Of a stretch of 5,070 nt of DNA, positions 1-4,943 are shown piece by piece; position 1 is the stretch's first letter; each line of letters opens with the position of its first letter. The DNA comes from JBBQSU01 sp038234815 (GTDB lineage: Bacteria > Planctomycetota > Phycisphaerae > Tepidisphaerales > Tepidisphaeraceae). A program made the position numbers and the translations under genes. A model generated the notes under the pieces. It searched no databases. It saw nothing but the letters and a program-made list of their open reading frames with translations, and was not told where the DNA came from. The DNA lies in NCBI GenBank assembly GCA_038234815.1, contig JBBQSU010000199.1:1-5070 (forward strand), in the 5' to 3' direction.

Positions 1-981
1 ATCGCCGACGGCGCTTGCTCCATCCTGCTGGCCGGCCGCCTGCATCCCCTTGCGATCGGCCCATGGCAGTTCATCTCCGCAGGCATGGTCTCCGTCGGGC
101 TATTCGGCGTTGGCATGAGCCTCAACGACCTCATCGACCGCCGGCGCGATTCGCTGTTGTCACCCGGCCGGCCGTTGCCCAGCGGGCGGCTGAGCCTCAC
201 CTCAGCCTTGATTATTGTCGTGCTGCTGGCCTGCCTGGCCGGCGCCGGAACGCTTATTAACGCCCGTTTATCCACCGACGATTCGGGCGGATGGATGACC
301 CTGATCCTTGCCGGCTGGGCACTGCTGCTCATCGTCTTTTATGACCTTGCCGGCAAATACCTGGTCGCGCCGGGATTGCTCACGCTCGGCCTGATCCGCT
401 TTTTTCATGCCACGATCTATGCGCCCATGCTGCCCGTGCTGTGGCACCCGCTGCTTTTACTTAATCACGTCACCATTTTGTCGGCAGTGTGCTATCGCCT
501 GGAGGAAAAACGCCCTCCGCTGACGCGCATTCACTGGCTGGCGGCGGTTGGCGGGCTGCTGGCGATCGATACCCTGGCCGTCGGCATCGTCGCCGTCCGT
601 CGCCTGCCCCGCTATGACGGCCTGCTCCCGGCCCTGTCCATCCACCCCGGCCTGCTTTACCCCGCCGTCGCAATTATCGCATTCATTCTGCTTGGCCTGT
701 GGGTTTATCACGTTAACCCCGCCCCGCGTCAGGCCGGCCAGAAGCTCATGCTCGCCGGCCTCCTCTGGCTCATCGTCTACGATGCCTGCTTTGTCGCCGG
801 CTACGTCTCAACGAAAAGCGCCGCCATCGTCCTGCTGCTCCTGCCCCTGGCCTATGGCTCGGTTCTGCTGATGCGCCTCGCCTCCAACGTGCTGGCCCTA
901 TCCCAGACGCCGCAATACAAACGTGCCGGGCGGTCCCACTCCCTCGGGCAACGCCGCGACGACAACCGACCTACCGATTAA
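1..981 (+). CDS. UbiA-superfamily prenyltransferase, 5' end outside window
   Basis: This is an integral-membrane enzyme of the UbiA superfamily, which transfers a prenyl chain from a polyprenyl diphosphate to an acceptor such as an aromatic ring or glycerol phosphate. The frame is open from base 1, so the gene begins upstream; an ATG at 85 would fall inside the first visible membrane helix and is not the start. 326 residues are visible. In fragment numbering, the first Asp-rich motif NDLIDRRRD is at 42-50, followed by the typical RPLPSGR at 57-63. A second, degenerate loop motif, YDLAGK, is at 114-119, and it keeps one Asp and the Lys rather than a full DxxxD. About seven further hydrophobic helices follow. 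The hydrophilic tail, rich in Arg and Asp, ends at a TAA that overlaps the 3' end of the convergent flgM-like gene. The acceptor cannot be read from sequence; menaquinone, heme, carotenoid-type or lipid substrates are all possible. The family is confident, the substrate unknown. Confidence 0.88.
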   Translation: MADGACSILLAGRLHPLAIGPWQFISAGMVSVGLFGVGMSLNDLIDRRRDSLLSPGRPLPSGRLSLTSALIIVVLLACLAGAGTLINARLSTDDSGGWMTLILAGWALLLIVFYDLAGKYLVAPGLLTLGLIRFFHATIYAPMLPVLWHPLLLLNHVTILSAVCYRLEEKRPPLTRIHWLAAVGGLLAIDTLAVGIVAVRRLPRYDGLLPALSIHPGLLYPAVAIIAFILLGLWVYHVNPAPRQAGQKLMLAGLLWLIVYDACFVAGYVSTKSAAIVLLLLPLAYGSVLLMRLASNVLALSQTPQYKRAGRSHSLGQRRDDNRPTD

Positions 982-1246
982 TGTCATCCAGAACCCGGTC
1001 CAGCACCGCATCAAGCTTCGCGCCTTCGTTATAGGTCCGGTTCTCGATCTGCGTCTTGATCGCCGCCACCTTGGCAGTCCGCACTTCCGACTGCTTCAGC
1101 GTCTTCATCAGATGACTGAGTCCCGAAAGCTCCAGCTTATCGGTCGCGCGAAGCTGGGCCGGTGCGCCCGTCGGCACCGACTTGCTGATCGGCTTGGCCA
1201 GGATTTGACTGACCGCATTGCTCGTGGCAATTGGATTGATGCTCAT
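971..1246 (-). CDS. flgM: FlgM-like anti-sigma-28 factor
   Basis: A small cytoplasmic protein of 91 residues, close to the usual FlgM length. FlgM proteins bind the flagellar sigma factor FliA (sigma-28) and hold it inactive until the hook-basal body is complete, when FlgM is exported. The N-terminal 35 residues are low in order-promoting residues. From about 36 there is the FlgM-like run DKLELSG, then VRTAKVAAIKTQIEN at 55-69, TY at 71-72, and an acidic amphipathic helix KLDAVLDRVLDDI at 77-89, which matches the sigma-binding C-terminal half of the family. I chose the ATG at 1246 because GGAG lies 6 nt upstream on the minus strand (1253-1256). The frame also runs upstream to 1387, but that start would add a hydrophobic leader foreign to the family. 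No flgN, flgK or flgL is visible beside it. The gene converges on the UbiA-family gene with an 11-bp overlap. Confidence 0.8.
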   Translation of the reverse strand: MSINPIATSNAVSQILAKPISKSVPTGAPAQLRATDKLELSGLSHLMKTLKQSEVRTAKVAAIKTQIENRTYNEGAKLDAVLDRVLDDINR

Positions 1247-1252
1247 AAACGT

Positions 1253-1256
1253 CTCC
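1253..1256 (-). promoter_or_regulatory. Shine-Dalgarno site that sets the flgM start
   Basis: The minus strand reads GGAG followed by ACGTTT and then ATG. This spacing of 6 nt supports the internal ATG at 1246 over the longer frame that opens at 1387. Confidence 0.65.
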
Positions 1257-1411
1257 ACGCGTAAAATTTTCCGCTGACCGGCGATTCCTCCGCCGATCGA
1301 AGAGCACGTCAACAGCGACGTGAACATCATTGCTATCGACGCGACTTTTGTTGGAACTTGAACACTGAAAGTTTTTTCAAAAATCACGCTAAGTCCATAA
1401 AATATAACGTC

Positions 1412-2095
1412 TTACGCACAGTTGTCACGACCGACGCGCAATTTTCTCACTCGATAGAGGCACTTTTTTCGGACGTAAATCTTACCCAGTTTAACAAAAT
1501 GCCTCGTTCGCTCAATTTCGCCGCTTCCGATAAATGCCGTTGCGCGTATCTTATCGGACGCGGCAGTTATCGGACATAAAACCGCGCAGAACCTGCGTCC
1601 GAAAATCCACCGCCACCCATGAGGCCCGCCCGATCGAAGAAGATCGGATGCGGCCCATTTCTGCCGAAACTCGGCTAAATTTGCATATTTCGCGCCCGTG
1701 TTGGTGAGAAAAAGAGGTCCAAAGGGGGTCCCAAAGAGGTCCCGTTGGGGTCCTAAGCCTGTTTTGGGAAGGTCGTTTGCGGGTCCGGCGAGTTCATTGG
1801 TGGGTCCCATTTGTCGCCCCCTTGCGATGCCCCCACGCACGGCACGTCCTACGGCGTGAACGCGAGCCAGGAACGCTCCATTTGCACGCCCGGCTTCGGC
1901 GGACACCATCCCCGGGCCAATCTCAAAGTCGCACGATGAACGCGCCGCGCAGGCCGGCGTGGCCAACAAGCCCTTTGCAGGTGCCGCTTGCCCGGGCGAC
2001 GGCCCCGGTCCGAATCCCGCACCGAGTAATACACCCGCCGCGTAAACGCACGCGGTCAAACGGGCGATCAAGGCAATCAACTGACTGTTGGTCAT
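1412..2095 (-). CDS. Weakly supported hypothetical reading frame, possibly a decayed gene
   Basis: I do not recognise this 227-residue frame. In its favour, the minus strand shows GAGGG (2104-2108) 8 nt before ATG, and the first 30 residues form a hydrophobic, membrane- or signal-like segment (MTNSQLIALIARLTACVYAAG). Against it, the rest is Gly/Pro/Arg-rich with no domain, and the frame runs through an 11-bp phased repeat, a long hairpin and a cluster of inverted motifs, all of which look non-coding. A second frame on the other strand is open across 1777-2097, which shows that GC content alone keeps frames open here. The first 60 codons could be the start of a genuine gene whose 3' part has been replaced or has decayed. 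Confidence 0.22.
   Translation of the reverse strand: MTNSQLIALIARLTACVYAAGVLLGAGFGPGPSPGQAAPAKGLLATPACAARSSCDFEIGPGMVSAEAGRANGAFLARVHAVGRAVRGGIARGRQMGPTNELAGPANDLPKTGLGPQRDLFGTPFGPLFLTNTGAKYANLAEFRQKWAASDLLRSGGPHGWRWIFGRRFCAVLCPITAASDKIRATAFIGSGEIERTRHFVKLGKIYVRKKCLYRVRKLRVGRDNCA
1466..1605. repeat. Cluster of five TTWTCGGAMG motifs in both orientations
   Basis: Plus-orientation copies are TTTTCGGACG at 1466-1475, TTATCGGACG at 1551-1560 and TTATCGGACA at 1568-1577. Minus-orientation copies read TTATCGGAAG at 1524-1533 and TTTTCGGACG at 1596-1605. The two outermost copies form a perfect 10-bp inverted repeat. The 1526-1533 and 1551-1558 copies form a perfect 8-bp inverted repeat with a 17-nt loop. 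The cluster sits 220-360 bp upstream of the flgM-like start on the minus strand, so a set of transcription-factor sites is one reading. The function is not known. Confidence 0.5.
1623..1655. repeat. Long imperfect hairpin
   Basis: The core arms CCGATC (1630-1635) and GATCGG (1642-1647) enclose a GAAGAA loop. Outside them, GC (1628-1629) pairs with GC (1650-1651), and GGCC (1623-1626) pairs with GGCC (1652-1655), leaving a one-base and a two-base bulge. This gives about 12 paired positions. Neither strand has a T-run directly after it, so it does not look like a standard intrinsic terminator. It could be a structured RNA element or a remnant of a palindromic repeat. Confidence 0.45.
1716..1807. 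repeat. GGTCC motifs phased at 11 bp
   Basis: GGTCC begins at 1716, 1727, 1738 and 1749, exactly 11 bp apart. A near copy GGTCG at 1771 and an exact GGTCC at 1782 stay in the same 11-bp phase, with one empty position at 1760. A further GGTCC at 1803 is one base out of phase. The first four units also pair up as 22-bp units that both start with AAAGAGGTCC (1711 and 1733). A period of 11 is not a multiple of 3, so this is not a protein repeat. It could be a row of protein-binding sites on one face of the helix or a degenerate minisatellite. Confidence 0.5.
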
Positions 2096-2122
2096 AAATA
2101 TAGCCCTCTAACCTGTGGTCCC

Positions 2123-2152
2123 GTGGTGCGCAAATGGGCGCCAATTCGCGCA
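2123..2152. repeat. 30-bp hairpin repeat, copy 1
   Basis: This copy matches the one at 2233-2262 at 27 of 30 positions; it starts with GTGGTGCGCAAA and ends with AATTCGCGCA. As minus-strand RNA it can fold with TGCGCGAAT pairing to ATTTGCGCA (one G-U pair) around a short loop holding GGCGCC. It lies 28 nt upstream of the weak minus-strand start at 2095, and so would sit in that gene's leader if the gene is real. Confidence 0.55.
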
Positions 2153-2232
2153 ATTTTTGGAGGGGTCAAAATGCTAACTATTTGATAGATAAGCACTTAA
2201 AATTTTTAATTATTTTTAAAATGCCCAAAAAT
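2153..2232. other. AT-rich island between the two hairpin repeats
   Basis: Most of this 80-bp stretch, especially 2170-2232, is A and T, in sharp contrast to its GC-rich flanks. It is bounded by the inverted octamers ATTTTTGG (2153-2160) and CCAAAAAT (2225-2232). On the plus strand GGAGGGG (2159-2165) stands 5 nt before an ATG at 2171, but the frame stops after four codons (M-L-T-I, stop TGA at 2183-2185). No other gene can be supported. It could hold promoters for either strand or be the inside of a small non-autonomous element. Confidence 0.4.
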
Positions 2233-2266
2233 GTGGTGCGCAAACTGGCGCTAATTCGCGCACCAC
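2227..2266 (-). terminator. Putative intrinsic terminator for minus-strand transcription
   Basis: On the minus strand the perfect 9-bp GTGGTGCGC/GCGCACCAC stem extends inward by five more pairs, two of them G-U, leaving the six-base loop AGCGCC. The stem is followed at once by ATTTTT. On the plus strand the two G-U positions become A-C mismatches and no T-run follows, so the structure favours minus-strand RNA. It could end transcripts of the PadR/membrane-protein operon, whose last stop is about 370 bp upstream. That distance is long, and another transcript may be the real client. Confidence 0.4.
2233..2262. repeat. 30-bp hairpin repeat, copy 2
   Basis: This is the better-preserved copy of the pair. 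Together with 2263-2266 it has perfect 9-bp arms, GTGGTGCGC (2233-2241) and GCGCACCAC (2258-2266). It differs from copy 1 at three positions, all in the middle part of the unit. Confidence 0.6.
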
Positions 2267-2638
2267 TTTGGCAAACTGGGCAAAATACGAGAAACTGACC
2301 ACCCATAAACGCAGACCACCGCAGGCAAGAAAAGGCTGACCCGGAAAGTGCCGCGCGCACCCCTCCCCGCTTGGCCGCGCACCAAGGGGCCGGTTACAAG
2401 ATAGAGGATTCACCAGAGTCCGGAGAAGAATCATCAGCGGTGACAAAGGAGAGGGAGATACCTAAGGGAGCCATCCTAATATCATGACCGCTGATCGCCC
2501 TAATTCCATCGCCGTCACTGGCACACGCAGATGAGTAGGGAGCGATTGGTGTATCACCGGCGACGACGAACACCCTGATTTGCACCTAATGAACAATGAC
2601 CCCATTTTGTCCAACTGTTGGGAACTACCTGCAAGGCT
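2267..2638. other. Intergenic stretch without a supported gene
   Basis: Short open frames exist on both strands, such as 2394-2585 on the minus strand (GTG start, no ribosome binding site) and a start-less plus frame ending at 2487. None has a recognisable product. A small hairpin, CTTGG (2370-2374) with CCAAG (2382-2386), can extend by three G-C pairs past a bulge but has no T-run. The segment TGACCCCATTTTGTCC (2597-2612) next to the operon end has the flavour of an insertion-sequence terminus, but no partner was found. Confidence 0.35.
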
Positions 2639-4432
2639 CTAATTCGCGTCTGGATCGGGTGGGGGATAGACCACCCAATCGCCTGTGGCAGGGACGTTGG
2701 GCCAATGGTTTTTCTTGTCAGCCCAGACTCCGCCGTCGTCGATGCCGTCTTTGCCGAGGCCGTAGAGCAGCGGCTTGCCGTTGACGAGCTTGTAACGCAG
2801 CGGAGTGCCGGTGGAGTAATCCAGCGGGGCGGTGGGAAGGTAGTGGGGAACGAGTTCGGACAAATCCGTGGGATACTGGCCGGCTTTGTCGTGGTAGGCT
2901 TCGAGCGACAGGGCGACCATGGAGGCTTCATGCACGGCCCTCGCCTGGCCGAAGGTAGTAGAGGCCCGATTTAGCGACGGAGCTAAAATCGATAGCAATA
3001 AATAGTAGTCTGGTCTCAGAGACGCAGGTTTCCAGCTATTGACCAAGGCATCCACCTTGCTCGGCGTTTTTCCCTTCATCCACATCGGTCGCGCCGCGTC
3101 TTCCTGGGCGGCGACGTAGAACCGGTTCAATTGTTCAGTGAGGTCTTTGCGTGACGCCGTTAATGTCGTTGCGGCGGGCAAAATGAGGATGCGGAGCGCT
3201 GTCTCGGGGGTGTTGATCGGCCGAATACGGTGCGTATCTGACATCTGTTCCCAAAACCGCAGTCCGTCCAGCGTTAGCGTTCCGTCTCCATGTCCATCAT
3301 CACTATAGACACGCTGGATCATGTCCATGTAGAACGCTTTCTCGCCGGAAATATCCAGCCTAAACAGCTGTTCTGCTGAGGTCATGGCATGGAGCAAGTC
3401 AACGCGATGGGATGCGAGAAGTGTGGGATCGCTTACGTTGAGAGCCATGATTGTCTGATCGGCCAGAGCAATGATACCCAGGCGAACGAACTGGTTGACG
3501 AGTAAGGGGCATTGTCCGGCGTGGTTCGCCAATCCCACCATCGCTCGATAATCGGCTAGAAGCCGGTCACTTTCATGTTCAGAAGCCGCCAGCCACATGT
3601 CGGCAGCCAGTAGGTTGGCCGAATGCCGCATGGGATTCAAAAAGGGAAGCATGACCGATACCAGGGCGCGACTGAGCAGAGGATCATCTGCCGATTGTCC
3701 TGCCGACAGAGGATTCGGTGTTGTACTCGGGCCTTGCATGGCAGCCCGGTCTTCCGCGGGGATGGCCTCCCAGCCAGCCTTGAGTTCCCAACCTAATGAG
3801 GGCTTGGCCACCGCCTCGCGCAATGAAGCCAGCAAGGGTGCCTGCTCCCGAAGAAATACCGCCGCTGCGGGCCAGCCGGGTTCACCGGGCCGAACCATTC
3901 CGCGTTCCTTGTCGGGCCAAAGTACGGCCCCGTTATCCCAAATATGCGCCTTGGTCCACGCCGCGCGGTAGATCGGCCAGGCGCGATCTGCGACTGGGGT
4001 AGAGAGCATGGGACGATTGAACTCGGCGATGTAGTCAATCGTGGGATTTGGATGCCGCATCACCAGCAGCGCCGCCAAGCCGATGTAAACCAGCACGATC
4101 GCCGTGAAAAGTTGCAGCAATCGCCGCTGGGCACGCCACCACAGCGGGCGATTGCGTTTCTTCCCCCGGCGGATCAGGCGCGCGGTGGTTTTGAGATCGC
4201 CGAAATGGGCGACCAGTTCATCGGCACTCTGCCCGGCTTCGAGGCCGTCAGCAAAATGGGCTATTAACTCCAAGGCCACTTCGGCCTTTTCCCGCTTCCA
4301 AAGGCGGGTCTTTCGGATGAGTTTGTCGATCAAATCCCGCACGGGCAGGGGCAAGTTCGCCGCGGCCAAGACTGATTTGGCATCCCGATTGTCCCGACTG
4401 GGATTATCTTGATTGGGTATTACTTCGCTCAT
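2639..4432 (-). CDS. PadR-coupled membrane protein with HAAS-like N-terminus and pseudopilin-G-like C-terminus
   Basis: A 597-residue single-pass membrane protein. Residues 26-90 form a Lys/Arg- and Glu-rich helical region (LPVRDLIDKLIRK, then VALELIAHFADGLEAGQSADELVAHFGD) that resembles HAAS domains (DUF1700/DUF1048-like), cytoplasmic helical modules that commonly follow PadR genes. A basic stretch (88-104) precedes one hydrophobic helix at 105-125, giving an N-in topology and about 470 residues outside the cytoplasm. The middle (130-490) is helical and not recognised. Residues 500-568 match the pattern seen in type II secretion protein G and many planctomycete proteins: a long helix, YHDKAGQYPTDLSELVPHYL, PLDY, PLRY, then GLGKDGIDDGG. 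The N-terminal helix motif of true pilins is absent, so this is a module and not a pilin. The ATG at 4432 overlaps the PadR stop as ATGA, which suggests translational coupling. A longer frame to 4504 would run through padR and is rejected. A sensor or signal-relay role is inferred from context. Confidence 0.82.
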   Translation of the reverse strand: MSEVIPNQDNPSRDNRDAKSVLAAANLPLPVRDLIDKLIRKTRLWKREKAEVALELIAHFADGLEAGQSADELVAHFGDLKTTARLIRRGKKRNRPLWWRAQRRLLQLFTAIVLVYIGLAALLVMRHPNPTIDYIAEFNRPMLSTPVADRAWPIYRAAWTKAHIWDNGAVLWPDKERGMVRPGEPGWPAAAVFLREQAPLLASLREAVAKPSLGWELKAGWEAIPAEDRAAMQGPSTTPNPLSAGQSADDPLLSRALVSVMLPFLNPMRHSANLLAADMWLAASEHESDRLLADYRAMVGLANHAGQCPLLVNQFVRLGIIALADQTIMALNVSDPTLLASHRVDLLHAMTSAEQLFRLDISGEKAFYMDMIQRVYSDDGHGDGTLTLDGLRFWEQMSDTHRIRPINTPETALRILILPAATTLTASRKDLTEQLNRFYVAAQEDAARPMWMKGKTPSKVDALVNSWKPASLRPDYYLLLSILAPSLNRASTTFGQARAVHEASMVALSLEAYHDKAGQYPTDLSELVPHYLPTAPLDYSTGTPLRYKLVNGKPLLYGLGKDGIDDGGVWADKKNHWPNVPATGDWVVYPPPDPDAN

Positions 4433-4782
4433 ACTGGCCCGCCTTCCTGTGCTGCTGCGGGACCGAATCCCAAGCCACTCATGGCCTCCGAGAGGGATTT
4501 CCATTGCTTGGAGTCGCGGGCCAAGCGCCGGGTGCCTTTGTCGGTCAGACGATAATATCGACGTGACCTGGTCCCGGAATCGTCCACGCGGGAGACGATT
4601 AACCCTTTGGCTTCCAGGTTATACAGCATCGGATAGAGGGTGGATTGTCCCATCGCCAGCACCCCGCTGCTGCGTTTGGAGAGGGCTTCGACGAGTTCGT
4701 AGCCATACTTTTCGCCGGCAGAGAGCAGTTGCATCACCGCCATCGGTCCGGTCCCGCGCATCAGTTCTTTTTCGATTCGCAT
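4429..4782 (-). CDS. PadR-family transcriptional regulator
   Basis: A 117-residue dimeric DNA-binding repressor of the PadR family. The winged helix-turn-helix covers roughly residues 3-85 and carries the family landmarks: a start like IEKELMRGTGPMAVMQLL, YGYEL at 26-30, STLYPML at 47-53, LEAKGLI at 56-62, and the wing/strand RRYYRLTDKG at 74-83. A short C-terminal helix and a Gly/Ala tail follow, so this is the short subfamily without a large effector domain. I chose the ATG at 4782 because GAGG lies 5 nt before it; a GTG at 4788 is in frame but overlaps that site. The stop overlaps the start of the downstream membrane-protein gene by 4 bp, so both are probably made from one mRNA. A palindrome over the promoter suggests autorepression. 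The effector is unknown; small phenolics or drugs are typical for the family, but here the membrane partner may supply the signal. Confidence 0.93.
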   Translation of the reverse strand: MRIEKELMRGTGPMAVMQLLSAGEKYGYELVEALSKRSSGVLAMGQSTLYPMLYNLEAKGLIVSRVDDSGTRSRRYYRLTDKGTRRLARDSKQWKSLSEAMSGLGFGPAAAQEGGPV

Positions 4783-4787
4783 ACGCA

Positions 4788-4791
4788 CCTC
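4788..4791 (-). promoter_or_regulatory. Shine-Dalgarno site that sets the padR start
   Basis: The minus strand reads GAGG, then TGCGT, then ATG at 4782. The GTG at 4788 shares a base with this site, so it cannot be the main start. Confidence 0.6.
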
Positions 4792-4802
4792 ATATAATAC
4801 AG

Positions 4803-4819
4803 ACTATGTAACACATAGT
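4803..4819. promoter_or_regulatory. Probable PadR operator palindrome
   Basis: The sequence ACTATGTAACACATAGT is a perfect palindrome with 7-bp arms and a 3-bp centre. It contains the ATGT and ACAT half-sites known from PadR operators, though with a 3-bp spacer instead of the 8-bp spacer described for the classical PadR site. It overlaps the -10 box and the predicted transcription start of the padR operon, where a bound dimer would block RNA polymerase. Confidence 0.7.
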
Positions 4820-4845
4820 ATACTCGGGAGAGCAAGGGTCTGCAA
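4817..4845 (-). promoter_or_regulatory. Sigma-70-like promoter of the padR operon
   Basis: On the minus strand a -35-like TTGCAG (4840-4845) is followed after exactly 17 bp by a good -10 box TATACT (4817-4822). The -35 matches consensus at only three of six positions, the -10 at five of six. A start near 4810 would give a leader of about 28 nt that includes the GAGG ribosome binding site. A second -10-like TATTAT lies downstream but has no -35 at a proper distance. Confidence 0.5.
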
Positions 4846-4862
4846 GCGAAAAAATGACGTCT

Positions 4863-4884
4863 AACCACGAAGTCATGAAGACAT
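4863..4884. repeat. Decayed CACGAAG-type intergenic repeat
   Basis: AACCACGAAG is followed by two imperfect 8-bp units, GAAGTCAT (4869-4876) and GAAGACAT (4877-4884). From memory, longer runs of this kind of sequence occur between genes in many environmental bacteria; here only a short degenerate piece is left. A small hairpin, CCCCG (4894-4898) with CGGGG (4908-4912), follows without a T-run. Confidence 0.35.
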
Positions 4885-4943
4885 TCAGGGCAGCCCCGCC
4901 GCAGACACGGGGAGAAGGACATGAGGACTGAAGTTGGGCGAAC

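Noticed and set aside
1247..1387. N-terminal extension of the flgM-like frame with a lipoprotein-like LLTC motif
   Set aside because: The extension lacks a ribosome binding site at 1387, FlgM acts in the cytoplasm, and GGAG is correctly placed before the internal ATG at 1246.
1551..1575. Sigma-28 promoters for flgM, since TCCGATAA on the minus strand resembles the -10 box GCCGATAA
   Set aside because: No TAAA-like -35 is present 15 bp upstream of either copy, and the motif also occurs in the other orientation.
2299..2487. Plus-strand frame ending in an acidic stretch (EDSPESGEESS) that looks like a protein C-terminus
   Set aside because: It has no start codon after the preceding in-frame stop, no upstream continuation and no recognised relative; chance in GC-rich DNA is sufficient.
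2394..2585. Minus-strand 63-residue frame as a third gene of the padR operon
   Set aside because: It starts with GTG, lacks a ribosome binding site and has no recognisable sequence.
2162..2603. Possible mobile element with ends GGGGTCA (2162-2168) and TGACCCC (2597-2603)
   Set aside because: Only seven bases match and the flanks do not extend the inverted repeat; no target duplication was found.
2611..2621. CCAACTGTTGG palindrome as terminator of the membrane-protein gene
   Set aside because: The one-base loop cannot form a hairpin of useful stem length, and no T-run follows on the minus strand.
3597..4412. Several long plus-strand frames opposite the membrane-protein gene
   Set aside because: They are antisense to a well-supported coding sequence and show Arg/Pro/Ser-rich composition without domains.
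4433..4504. Longer start for the membrane protein at 4504
   Set aside because: It would overlap padR by about 75 bp. The ATG at 4432 gives the common ATGA overlap and starts just before the recognisable HAAS-like region.
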